A DNA stretch of 64,000 bases from positions 1 to 64,000 of the forward strand of contig NZ_QJVD01000008.1 in assembly GCF_003219815.1 (NCBI RefSeq), written 5' to 3'. The notes beneath the pieces are model-generated. The model searched no databases. It was not told where the DNA came from and was given only the letters and a program-made list of their open reading frames with translations. Position 1 is the stretch's first letter. Each line of letters opens with the position of its first letter. Source of the DNA: Arthrobacter livingstonensis (lineage in GTDB: Bacteria; Actinomycetota; Actinomycetes; Actinomycetales; Micrococcaceae). Of the stretch, positions 26,441 to 34,515 are shown piece by piece. The translations under genes were made by a program, and so were the position numbers.

Positions 26441-26920
26441 CTACCTGCGTGCCGCGCCCAGGGCGGCTGCCAGGCGCTCGGGGTTGCGGGTGGAGGTGAG
26501 CCAGTAAGGCGTGGTGTCCTGCGGGTCGGTGATTTCGACCTTGACCACCGGCTGGATCCAGCCCCGGATGCACAGGTACGCCAGACCGTTGAGCCTGGTG
26601 CCGCGCTGGGCCGTCGCGTCGTCCCCAAGATAGGGCGTGACCTCGCCGACGTATTCGCGCTCGATCACGGCCCGGCCCACCCGCAGGGTGCCCGCCGTCA
26701 CCTCGATCTTCGGGGTCCACAGCACCAGCACCACCGTCTGCAAAACCAGCAGGCCGGCAAAGGCCAGGTAGCCGGCCAGCGGGCTGATGGGGATGAAGAT
26801 CAGGATGCCGGCCGCTGAAAGGCCGAGCACAATCACCCAGACGCCGAGATTGGGCCACAATTTTTCGGTGTACGTCGCTGTGGACAGGGGGGTGGCGCTG
26901 GCGGCCGGGATGGAAGACAT
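26441..26920 (-). CDS. DUF3093 membrane protein
   Basis: 159 residues with two adjacent membrane helices at about 24-45 and 47-67 (LGVWVIVLGLSAAGILIFI; LAGYLAFAGLLVLQTVVLVL). A soluble beta-rich part follows, with IEREYVGEVTPYLG, LAYLCIRGWIQPVVKVEITDPQD and a final YWLTSTRNPERLAAAL. This is the DUF3093 pattern (Rv2698 position in M. tuberculosis). It is convergent with the DUF4193 gene and divergent from dut, as in mycobacteria. Function unknown. Confidence 0.88.
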   Translation of the reverse strand: MSSIPAASATPLSTATYTEKLWPNLGVWVIVLGLSAAGILIFIPISPLAGYLAFAGLLVLQTVVLVLWTPKIEVTAGTLRVGRAVIEREYVGEVTPYLGDDATAQRGTRLNGLAYLCIRGWIQPVVKVEITDPQDTTPYWLTSTRNPERLAAALGAARR

Positions 26921-27015
26921 GACCCCAGCTTTTCACCTTTTGGGCAGTATTTCACCTTCGCCGCGGTCCCCTCCCGTGGGAATGGGTGCCGTTGTTCGGG
27001 ATAGAGTGAGTTGTT

Positions 27016-27534
27016 GTGACCAATCAGACCAATACCACATCAGCAGGCCACGGTGGGGCTCCGTCCCTGACGGTGCAGCTGCACATGCTCGACGACGGCA
27101 TCGCCGCGCCGTCCTACGCCCACCCCGGCGACGCGGGTGCCGATCTGAGGAGCAGGATCGACGTCGTGCTGGCCCCGGGTGAGCGCGCGCTCGTCCCCAC
27201 CGGTACCTCCATCGCCCTGCCTTCCGGCTTCGTGGCCCTGGTCCACCCGCGGTCGGGCCTGGCCACCAAGCACGGCTTGACCATTGTCAACAGCCCGGGC
27301 ACCGTGGACGCGGGATACCGCGGGGAAATTTCGGTGACGCTTCTCAATACCGATTCCCACCACCCCATCTCCCTGTCGCGGGGCGATAGAATTGCGCAAA
27401 TGGTGATCCAGCGCGTTGAGCACGCAACGTTTGAGGTGGTGGACCAGTTGCCGGACTCGGTGCGCGGAACAGGCGGGTTTGGTTCCACGGGCGGCTTTGG
27501 GCCAGCTGCCGGTGCCGGCACGGCGGGCCTGTAG
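27016..27534 (+). CDS. dut: deoxyuridine 5'-triphosphate nucleotidohydrolase (dUTPase)
   Basis: The enzyme hydrolyses dUTP to dUMP and pyrophosphate, keeping uracil out of DNA and feeding dTMP synthesis. It is a homotrimeric all-beta enzyme of 172 residues. All five trimeric dUTPase motifs are visible: HPGDAGADLRS, HPRSGLATKHGL, NSPGTVDAGYRGE, RGDRIAQMVIQ and the Gly-rich C-terminal RGTGGFGSTG near residue 150. The start is GTG 27016, 8 nt behind TAGAGT, with no good Shine-Dalgarno sequence, so the mRNA may be leaderless. DUF3710, OB-fold and DUF3159 genes follow on the same strand, as in Rv2697c-Rv2693c. Confidence 0.95.
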   Translation: MTNQTNTTSAGHGGAPSLTVQLHMLDDGIAAPSYAHPGDAGADLRSRIDVVLAPGERALVPTGTSIALPSGFVALVHPRSGLATKHGLTIVNSPGTVDAGYRGEISVTLLNTDSHHPISLSRGDRIAQMVIQRVEHATFEVVDQLPDSVRGTGGFGSTGGFGPAAGAGTAGL

Positions 27535-27598
27535 AAAATCGGCCTGGAGAAACTGTAGAAAACGTTCCGTTCCAACATTCACAAGGAGTTTCCACCCC

Positions 27599-28372
27599 AT
27601 GGCTTTTGGGTTCGGCAAGAAAAAGAAGAATGACGGCACCAGTGCCGATGAGCAGGGGAATACCGCGGACAACGGCACTATGTCGGAGGAAAACGGGATG
27701 TTGGCACTGCCGCCGGACCCGTCCGACACCGTCTACGACCGTGCCGTCCATGGCCCCCTCGATGCCGATGAGGTGTCCGGCACCGACGGCTACGTGGATC
27801 TGGGGGCCCTCCTGGTGACCCCGCGCGAGGGACTGGCGCTGCGCCTTGAAGTTGAGGAAAGCACCTCCCGGGTGATCGCGGTGACCCTGGACCTGAACGG
27901 ATCCAGCCTGCAGCTGCAGGCCTTTGCCGCGTCCCGCTCCGAGAAGCTCTGGCGCGACATCCGCGAACAAATCGGCTTGTCGGTGGGGTCCCAGGGCGGG
28001 GAGATTGAGATCCTCGACGGCACCTTTGGCAAGGAAGTGCTCGCCAAGGTTCCGGCCCAGGCCTCTGACGGCAGCAGCGGCTACCGGGTGGCCCGCTTCA
28101 TTGGCGTGGATGGCCCCCGCTGGTTCCTGCGCGGCGTGCTCGGCGGCGATGCCGCCCTGAATCCGGACGCGGCGCAGGAATTGGAAGACCTGTTCAGGGG
28201 AGTGGTGGTGGTGCGCGGGGAGACCCCGCTGCCGCCCCGCGACCTGTTGGTGCTGCGCCTGCCCAAGGATGCCGCGGCCAGCCCGGACGGTGTGGTGCCC
28301 GGCGACCACGCCACCACCGCCCAGGGCGGCGAACCGTTCCGCCGCGGCCCGGAAATCACGGCGATCGGCTAG
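27599..28372 (+). CDS. DUF3710 family protein
   Basis: A 257-residue protein beginning MAFGFGKKKKNDG, a basic start typical of the family. An acidic linker follows, then the DUF3710 domain (about 50-235) with VDLGALLVTPREGLALRLEV, LQLQAFAASRSEKLWRDIRE and GPRWFLRGVLGG. AAGGAG lies about 9 nt before the ATG. It lies between dut and the OB-fold gene, matching Rv2696c by position. Function unknown. Confidence 0.88.
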   Translation: MAFGFGKKKKNDGTSADEQGNTADNGTMSEENGMLALPPDPSDTVYDRAVHGPLDADEVSGTDGYVDLGALLVTPREGLALRLEVEESTSRVIAVTLDLNGSSLQLQAFAASRSEKLWRDIREQIGLSVGSQGGEIEILDGTFGKEVLAKVPAQASDGSSGYRVARFIGVDGPRWFLRGVLGGDAALNPDAAQELEDLFRGVVVVRGETPLPPRDLLVLRLPKDAAASPDGVVPGDHATTAQGGEPFRRGPEITAIG

Positions 28373-28376
28373 CCAC

Positions 28377-28712
28377 GTGCCCATTGAACAGGGTGCCTGG
28401 CCCGCGCCAGTGCCCATCAACGAGCTGCCCCTGCGCGGCCGGGCGGTGAGCAGCGGCGTGATCGACGCCGTGACCATCCAGCCGGCGTCGGCCTCCCCGG
28501 AATTCACGGCGATTCTCACGGACAGGGAGTTCCACCGGGTGGCCAGCGACGGCGGCAGCCACCGGCTGCGCCTGGTTTGGCTGGGACGACGCCGGGTCCC
28601 CGGCATTGTGGTGGGCACCCGCCTGCGCATTGAGGGCATGGTGTCCCTCCGGGACGGCCTGCCCACCATCTACAATCCACGCTACGAGATCATTGGAACG
28701 CAGGAGAGCTAG
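28377..28712 (+). CDS. small OB-fold nucleic-acid-binding protein
   Basis: A 111-residue single-domain protein with the OB-fold pattern LPLRGRAVSSGVIDAVTIQP...FTAILTD...LRLVWLGRRRVPGIVVGTRLRIEG and a final YNPRYEII strand. It resembles actinobacterial OB-fold proteins at the Rv2694c position. The start is GTG 28377, 4 bp after the DUF3710 stop. Its stop is followed directly by the TTG of the DUF3159 gene, so the genes are translationally coupled. Confidence 0.78.
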   Translation: MPIEQGAWPAPVPINELPLRGRAVSSGVIDAVTIQPASASPEFTAILTDREFHRVASDGGSHRLRLVWLGRRRVPGIVVGTRLRIEGMVSLRDGLPTIYNPRYEIIGTQES

Positions 28713-29450
28713 TTGGCCCAGCACACCCCCGAAGAAGACGCAGCCGAAGGAACATCGGCCTCCGCAGCCAAGCCGGTGTCGGAGAACGTCCAGCCCCCGG
28801 GAACGTTCGCCGGCCTGGCCCAGGAGATGGCGGAAAAATCCACCCTGGTACGCAAGGAAAACGGCGAAATCGACCTGCTGGCGGCAGCCGGCGGCATCCG
28901 TGGCATCGCAGAGAGCGTAGTTCCCGGGCTGGTGTTCCTGACGGTGTTCACCATCACCGGAAACCTCAGCTGGTCGCTGGGCGGCGCCGTTGCCTTTGCT
29001 GTCGTGTTCCTGGCGTTCCGGCTGGCACAGCGCACGCCGCTCACCCAGGCGCTGGCAGGGATCGCCGGTGTGGCGCTGTCCGCTTTCCTGGCCCTGAAAA
29101 CGGGTAAGGCGGAGAACTTCTACACCATCGGCTTCTTCACCAATGCCGGCTACATCGCGGCCATGGTGGTCTCCATCGCCGTGCGCTGGCCCGTGCTTGG
29201 CCTGCTGTTCGGCTACGCCCGCAACGAGGGCGTGCAGTGGCGCAGGAAGCCCGAGCGGCTGCGCGCCTACCGGGTGGCAACCTGGATCATTGTTGGCGTG
29301 ATGGCTGCCCGCCTGGCCGTCCAGCTGCCCCTGTATTTCGCCGGTGCGGTCGACGCGCTTGGTGCCATGCGCCTGATCATGGGCGTGCCGCTGTACGCCT
29401 TCGGCGTCTGGGTGGCGTGGCTGGTCAGCCGCCCCGTAAAGGCGGACTGA
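28713..29450 (+). CDS. DUF3159 membrane protein
   Basis: 245 residues with a hydrophilic N-terminus (1-60, including FAGLAQEMAEKSTLVRKENG). About five to six membrane helices follow, among them LVFLTVFTITGNLSWSLGGA, FFTNAGYIAAMVVSIAV and a last helix ending WLVSRPVK. The RWPVLGLLFGYARNEG...WRRKPERLRAYRVATW segment is the DUF3159 hallmark. The start is TTG 28713, immediately after the OB-fold stop, with AGGAGAG upstream. Convergent with trkA. It corresponds to Rv2693c by position. Function unknown. Confidence 0.87.
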   Translation: MAQHTPEEDAAEGTSASAAKPVSENVQPPGTFAGLAQEMAEKSTLVRKENGEIDLLAAAGGIRGIAESVVPGLVFLTVFTITGNLSWSLGGAVAFAVVFLAFRLAQRTPLTQALAGIAGVALSAFLALKTGKAENFYTIGFFTNAGYIAAMVVSIAVRWPVLGLLFGYARNEGVQWRRKPERLRAYRVATWIIVGVMAARLAVQLPLYFAGAVDALGAMRLIMGVPLYAFGVWVAWLVSRPVKAD

Positions 29451-29458
29451 AGGCCCTC

Positions 29459-30166
29459 CTACTGGCCGTCTCCCAACTGCCCGCGGGCGCCAGCCCGGCC
29501 CGCGCCGCCGTCGTTCGACAGCAGTGCCCGCAGGTCATCCTCGGCGGCGATGGTGGAGATGAAAAACAGTTCGTCGCCCGCCTCCATGACGTCGTCGCCG
29601 CTTGGCGTGATGGGTGCCTCGTCGCGCAGGATGGCCACGAGTGTGGCGTCCTGCGGCCAGCTGACGGCCCCCACCGTCAGGCCGATGATGTGTGATTCCG
29701 CCGGCACCGTGAACTCCACGAGGGAGGCCACCCCGGTCTGGAGGGTCAGCAGGCGCACCAGGTCGCCGATCTCCACGGCCTCCTCCACCAGGGCGGTCAT
29801 CAGGCGCGGCGTGTTGACGGCAACGTCCACGCCCCAGGAGTCGTCGAACATCCAGTCGTTCTTGGGGTTGTTCACCCGCCCCACGGTGCGGCCCACGCCA
29901 AATTCGGTCTTGGCCAGCAGCGACACCACCAGGTTGACCTTGTCGTCGCCGGTGGCGGAAACAACCACGTCGGCATTTTCCAGCTTTGCTTCGCGCAGCG
30001 TGCTGATCTCGCAGGCGTCGCCCACCAGCCAGCGGGCACCGCGCAGTCCACTCTTGCCGATGACCTCCGGCTTGGGGTCGATCAGCAGCAGCTCGTGGCC
30101 GTGGGAAAGCAGTTCCCGGGCAATGGAGCAGCCAACGCTGCCGGCCCCGACAATGACAACCAGCAC
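29459..30166 (-). CDS. TrkA-family potassium-uptake regulatory protein, second copy (CeoC-type)
   Basis: 235 residues: an RCK_N Rossmann domain with VVIVGAGSVGCSIARELLSHGH (GxGxxG dinucleotide loop), an acidic LLLIDPK at the second strand and VVSATGDDKVNLVVSLLAK. An RCK_C domain follows (about 150-215). Such subunits gate or assemble with potassium transporters in response to nucleotides. The start is GTG 30166, one base after the upstream trkA stop, with AAGGAG. The pair matches ceoB-ceoC of mycobacteria. No trkH/ktrB pore gene is visible nearby, so its partner is uncertain. Confidence 0.87.
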   Translation of the reverse strand: MLVVIVGAGSVGCSIARELLSHGHELLLIDPKPEVIGKSGLRGARWLVGDACEISTLREAKLENADVVVSATGDDKVNLVVSLLAKTEFGVGRTVGRVNNPKNDWMFDDSWGVDVAVNTPRLMTALVEEAVEIGDLVRLLTLQTGVASLVEFTVPAESHIIGLTVGAVSWPQDATLVAILRDEAPITPSGDDVMEAGDELFFISTIAAEDDLRALLSNDGGAGRAGARGQLGDGQ

Positions 30167-30167
30167 C

Positions 30168-30839
30168 TTAGATCTCCTTTACTGGCGCGGCGGCTAAAAG
30201 ACGGGCCACCTCGGCCGTGTCCTTGCCCTGCACCATGGCATGGACAGTGTCGCCCTGCTGGTAGCTTGTGTCCGGGCCCGGCAGCATGCCCTCGCCAAAG
30301 CGGGTCAGGTACGCGACGCGCAGCGTCGCGGCGTTTTCAATGTCCACAATGTGACGCCCAATCCACGCCGGGTGCAGCGCCAATTCGGTCAGGATCAGCC
30401 GGCCGGACGGCTCTCGGAAGTCGCCCTTGATGGCGGACTCGGGCAGGATCCGCCGCAGCACCTGGTCCGCGCTCCAGCGCACGGCCGCCACCGTGGGAAT
30501 GCCCAGGCGCTGGTAGATCTCCGCCCGTCCGGGATCGTAAATGCGGGCCACCACGTGTTCGACATGGAAGGTCTCGCGCGCCACCCGGGTGGCCAGGATG
30601 TTGGAGTTGTCCCCGCTGGAAACGGCCGCGAAGGCGTACGCGTTTTCAATGTCCGCCTGGCGCAGCGTGTCCTGGTCAAAGCCGACGCCGGTGACCTTGC
30701 GTCCGCCGAATCCCGTCCGCAGGCGCCTGAACGCGCGTTCGTTCTGGTCGATGATGGCCACCGAATGGCCGGAATCTTCCAACGTGTGCGCCAAGGTGGC
30801 GCCAACCCGCCCGCAGCCCATGATCACAAAATGTGCCAT
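30168..30839 (-). CDS. TrkA-family potassium-uptake regulatory protein, first copy (CeoB-type)
   Basis: 223 residues: an RCK_N domain beginning MAHFVIMGCGRVGATLAHTL with the GxGxxG loop, VAIIDQNERAF at the nucleotide-discriminating strand, and FAAVSSGDNSNILATRVARE. A C-terminal RCK_C domain follows with LILTELALHPAWIGRHIVDIE. The ATG at 30839 has GAGGAG upstream. It is co-transcribed with the second copy and divergent from an APC permease. I infer that the two TrkA proteins may regulate that permease, because the trio is kept together in distant actinobacteria. Confidence 0.88.
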   Translation of the reverse strand: MAHFVIMGCGRVGATLAHTLEDSGHSVAIIDQNERAFRRLRTGFGGRKVTGVGFDQDTLRQADIENAYAFAAVSSGDNSNILATRVARETFHVEHVVARIYDPGRAEIYQRLGIPTVAAVRWSADQVLRRILPESAIKGDFREPSGRLILTELALHPAWIGRHIVDIENAATLRVAYLTRFGEGMLPGPDTSYQQGDTVHAMVQGKDTAEVARLLAAAPVKEI

Positions 30840-31006
30840 CGATGCTCCTCGTGATGATTATGGGCACTGCAACGCAGTGCGGCTACCAATCTGACGCCAT
30901 TGGAGGCCGCCGGTCAAGTCCGGTTCGGCCAACGTCATCCAAGGGAAGTCTGCCACGTGTGCGGGCCATCATGACTTTAGCCCCGCGAGCGACTAGCGTT
31001 ACCCGC

Positions 31007-32977
31007 GTGCTGAACTTCTTCAACGCGTTCAAGCGGGTCCTTGTCGGGCGCCCCTTTCGCAACGACAAACTCGCCCACACGCTGCTGCCCAAACGCATCG
31101 CGCTGCCCGTTTTTGCCTCGGATGCCTTGTCCTCGGTGGCCTACGCGCCGGATGAAATCCTGCTCACCCTGGCCCTGGCTGGCGTTGCCTCGGTGGCGCT
31201 GGCGCCCTGGGTCGGCATTGCAGTCATGGTGGTCCTGCTCACAGTGGTCGCGTCGTACCGGCAAAACGTGCACGCCTACCCGTCCGGCGGTGGGGACTAT
31301 GAGATCGCCACCGTCAACCTGGGCAGGACCGCCGGGCTGACGGTGGCTTCGGCCCTGATGGTCGACTACGTCCTCACGGTGGCCGTGTCCATGTCGTCGG
31401 CCGCAAACTACCTGGCCACGGCCGTGCCCGGCTGGCACGGCACCCAGACCGCGGTCGCCGTCGTCGGGGTCATTGTGCTGGCGCTGGTGAACCTGCGCGG
31501 CATCCGCGAAGCCGGCAGCGTGTTTGCCGTGCCCACCTACATCTTCATGTTCTGCATCTTCGCCATGACGGCGGCCGGCCTTTTCCAGGCGGCTACCGGC
31601 ACGCTGGGCCGGGCGCCGTCCGCCGGCTTTGAGATCATCCCCGACGCGGCCTTCAGCCAGGGCCTGACGGGGCTGGCCGGGGCGTTCCTGCTCCTGCGCG
31701 CCTTCTCCTCCGGGGCCGCCGCACTGACCGGTGTCGAGGCCATCAGCAACGGCGTCCCCAACTTCCGCAAGCCCAAGAGCAAGAATGCCGCCACGACGCT
31801 GCTGCTGCTCGGCGCCATGGCCGCCGGCATGATGGCCGGCATCTTGTTCCTGGCCAATGCCACGGGCGTGCACATCGTGGCGGACCCTGCCACGGAATTC
31901 CTGCAAAACGGCCATCCGCTGCCGGCAGGGTATGTGCAGAATCCATCCATCAGCCAGATCGCCGGGACCATCTTTGGTGCCGGATCCATCCCGTTCTTCA
32001 TCATCGTCGCCGCCACCGGCGTCATCCTGGTGTTCGCCTCCAACACCGCCTTCAACGGCTTCCCCGTACTGGCCTCCATCCTGGCCCGTGACGGCTACCT
32101 GCCCCGGCAGCTGCGCACCCGCGGGGACCGGCTGGCCTTCAGCAACGGCGTGATCCTGCTGGCCGTCGGGGCGCTGGTGCTGATCGTCGCCTTCAACGCG
32201 GACGTGACGCGGCTGATCCAGCTGTACATTGTTGGCGTGTTCATCTCCTTCACGGCCAGCCAGCTGGGCATGGTCCGGCACTGGACGCGGGAGCTTGGCG
32301 TGGTCAAGGACAAGTCCATCCGCTTCCGCATGATGCGCTCCCGCGTGATCAACTCCTTGGGATTCTGCATGACCCTGACGGTGCTGTTGATTGTGCTGGT
32401 CACCAAGTTTGAGCAGGGGGCCTGGATCGCGCTGCTGGCCATGGCCGTGTTGTTTGCCATCATGTGGAGCATCCGGGCGCACTACGACAACGTCGCGGCC
32501 GAACTCGCCGTGGAGGCCGACTCCTCCACGCGCGCCCTGCCGGCCCGCATCCACGCGGTGATCCTGGTCTCCCACGTGCGCAAGCCGGTCATGCGCGCCC
32601 TGGCGTTTGCCCGCGCGTCGCGCCCGTCATCGCTGGAGGCCATCACTGTCGATTTGGACCCGGCGGAGACCGAAGCCACCATCGCGGATTGGGACAGGCT
32701 CGCGATCCCGGTACCGTTGACAGTGTTGGCGAGTCCCTACCGGGAAACGCTGATGCCGTTGATCAACCACATCAGGGCCATGCGCCGGGATTCCCCGCGG
32801 GACCTGATTGTGGTGTACATCCCCGAATACGTGGTGGGCAAATGGTGGGAACAGCTGGTGCACAACCAGACGGCCCTGCGCATTAAGACGCGGCTGCATT
32901 TTGAACCGGGCGTGGTGGTGGCCAGTGTGCCCTGGCAGCTGAAGTCCTCCACCGACGCGAAAAAGTACCAAGACTAG
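31007..32977 (+). CDS. APC-superfamily permease
   Basis: 656 residues with about twelve membrane helices followed by a cytoplasmic C-terminal part (from about 495). Opening motifs LLPKRIALPVFASDALSSVA and YAPDEILLTLAL, then YPSGGGDYEIATVNLGRTAGL, mark the APC branch found beside ceoB/ceoC in actinobacteria (Rv2690c position). The substrate is not established; the link with TrkA proteins suggests potassium, but amino acids are possible. GTG 31007 is chosen because TAGCGT (30994-30999) lies exactly 7 nt upstream, the spacing of a leaderless promoter. An in-frame ATG at 30971 precedes that box. Confidence 0.85.
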   Translation: MLNFFNAFKRVLVGRPFRNDKLAHTLLPKRIALPVFASDALSSVAYAPDEILLTLALAGVASVALAPWVGIAVMVVLLTVVASYRQNVHAYPSGGGDYEIATVNLGRTAGLTVASALMVDYVLTVAVSMSSAANYLATAVPGWHGTQTAVAVVGVIVLALVNLRGIREAGSVFAVPTYIFMFCIFAMTAAGLFQAATGTLGRAPSAGFEIIPDAAFSQGLTGLAGAFLLLRAFSSGAAALTGVEAISNGVPNFRKPKSKNAATTLLLLGAMAAGMMAGILFLANATGVHIVADPATEFLQNGHPLPAGYVQNPSISQIAGTIFGAGSIPFFIIVAATGVILVFASNTAFNGFPVLASILARDGYLPRQLRTRGDRLAFSNGVILLAVGALVLIVAFNADVTRLIQLYIVGVFISFTASQLGMVRHWTRELGVVKDKSIRFRMMRSRVINSLGFCMTLTVLLIVLVTKFEQGAWIALLAMAVLFAIMWSIRAHYDNVAAELAVEADSSTRALPARIHAVILVSHVRKPVMRALAFARASRPSSLEAITVDLDPAETEATIADWDRLAIPVPLTVLASPYRETLMPLINHIRAMRRDSPRDLIVVYIPEYVVGKWWEQLVHNQTALRIKTRLHFEPGVVVASVPWQLKSSTDAKKYQD

Positions 32978-32989
32978 GATCACACGTAC

Positions 32990-34507
32990 ATGAGCGAGCC
33001 CCGCACCAGCCCCGCCAGCCCCAATGGCACTGGCACCGATGGTACCGGCCTTGACGGCACTGTTCCCAACGGCACAGGCCTTGACGGCACAGGCCTTGAC
33101 GGCGCAGGCCGGCTTACCGTCACCGTGGGGCCGGTGGCGCACGGCGGCCACTGCGTTGCCCGGCATGAGGGCCGGGTCATCTTTGTCCGCCACGCCATTC
33201 CCGGCGAGACAGTGGAGATCACCCTGACCGAGCACGACGACGACGCCAAGTTTTGGCGCGCCGACGTCACCGCCGTGGTAGTGCCGTCCCCCGACCGGGT
33301 GCCCCACTTTTGGCTGGAGGCGGATGCCCTGAGGGCTGCCGCCCGCGGTGCCGCGCCCATCGGCGGCGCCGAGTTCGGCCACATTTCCCGTCCCGGACAG
33401 CTGGCGTTGAAGACCGCCGTCGTCCGGGAACAGCTCGAACGCCTGGGCGGGCTGTCCGCCGAAAGGATCGACGCGCTGTTCAGCGCCGGTGTCGAAGACG
33501 TTGACGCCGACGGCACGGCGGCCCAGCGGGCCGGGTTCGGCTGGCGGACCCGCGTGGGCTTTGCCGTCACGTCCGCCGGCAAGCTGGGCATGCACGCCCA
33601 CCGCTCCCACGATGTGCTGCCCGTCCAGGAAATGCCGCTGGCCCTGCCCGCCGTCGACGAGCTGCGGCTGTGGGAACTGGACTTCACCGGAATCGACCGT
33701 GTTGAGGTCGCCGCGCCCGCCAACGGCTCCGGTGTCCTGGTGCTGCTGGCGCCGGTCCACGGGCTGGGGGAGAAGGCCGCCGGGCATGCGCTCAAGCGGG
33801 TATCGCGGGCCCTGGCCGGGCGTGAGGTGCCGCCGTCCGTGGCCCGCTGGAACCCGGAAAACGGGGAGATCGCGGTCATCAATGGGCGCGGCTGGGTTAA
33901 GGAAACCACCGAAGACCACGAGTTCCGGGTCACCGGCGACGGCTTCTGGCAGATCCACCGCAAGGCGCCAAAGGTGCTCACCGACGCCGCCTTGGGCGCG
34001 CTGCTGGGCGGCGGCTACCTGAACGACGGCACAGACGTCGCCGACCTGTACGCCGGGGCCGGGCTGTTCACGGCGCCCCTGGCCGACGCGGTGGGACCCG
34101 ACGGCAGCGTGCTGTCCGTCGAAGGATCCCCCGGCACCAGCCGCGACGCCAGAAAGAACCTGCACACAGCCGAACAGGTGGAAATCCTGCAGGGCCGCGT
34201 GGAGAAGATTCTGGGCACGCAGTCCCGGGCATCGCAGTCCGCAGCCGGACAGCGGCGCCGCTTCGACGCCGTCGTGCTTGACCCGCCGCGTGCCGGAGCC
34301 GGCAAGTCCGTGGTGCGGGCACTTGCCGCCACCAAGCCGAACGCCATCGCCTACGTCTCCTGCGACCCGGCGGCATTTGCGCGGGACGTGAAGTATTTTG
34401 CCAATGCCGGCTGGCAGGTGGAAAAGCTGCGCGCCTTTGACCTGTACCCCCACACCCACCACGTGGAAACGGTGGCGCTGCTTATCCCCGCCGCCAGGAA
34501 GAACTAG
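32990..34507 (+). CDS. TrmA/RumA-family SAM-dependent RNA (uracil-C5) methyltransferase
   Basis: 505 residues: a repetitive N-terminus (residues 10-38), a TRAM domain (about 38-100, LTVTVGPVAHGGHCVARHEG), a central region and a Rossmann methyltransferase domain. The domain shows DVADLYAGAGLFTAPLA, VVLDPPRAGAGKSVV and the nucleophile Cys in AYVSCDPAAFARDVKYF. It belongs to the uracil-5-methyltransferase family that modifies tRNA or rRNA; the target is not predictable. The Fe-S cysteines of RumA are not evident. It lies 12 bp after the APC permease, as in Rv2690c-Rv2689c. The N-terminus is built from degenerate 15-bp repeats and reads Gly-Thr-Asp-rich. Confidence 0.88.
   Translation: MSEPRTSPASPNGTGTDGTGLDGTVPNGTGLDGTGLDGAGRLTVTVGPVAHGGHCVARHEGRVIFVRHAIPGETVEITLTEHDDDAKFWRADVTAVVVPSPDRVPHFWLEADALRAAARGAAPIGGAEFGHISRPGQLALKTAVVREQLERLGGLSAERIDALFSAGVEDVDADGTAAQRAGFGWRTRVGFAVTSAGKLGMHAHRSHDVLPVQEMPLALPAVDELRLWELDFTGIDRVEVAAPANGSGVLVLLAPVHGLGEKAAGHALKRVSRALAGREVPPSVARWNPENGEIAVINGRGWVKETTEDHEFRVTGDGFWQIHRKAPKVLTDAALGALLGGGYLNDGTDVADLYAGAGLFTAPLADAVGPDGSVLSVEGSPGTSRDARKNLHTAEQVEILQGRVEKILGTQSRASQSAAGQRRRFDAVVLDPPRAGAGKSVVRALAATKPNAIAYVSCDPAAFARDVKYFANAGWQVEKLRAFDLYPHTHHVETVALLIPAARKN
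33019..33103 (+). repeat. in-frame tandem repeat in the methyltransferase N-terminus
   Basis: Degenerate 15-bp units (type GGCACAGGCCTTGAC) encode a run of (G-T-G-L-D)-like pentapeptides ahead of the TRAM domain. The units differ by a few bases. Because the period is a multiple of three, copy-number change would not shift the frame. Confidence 0.8.
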
Positions 34508-34515
34508 GGGCGTAC

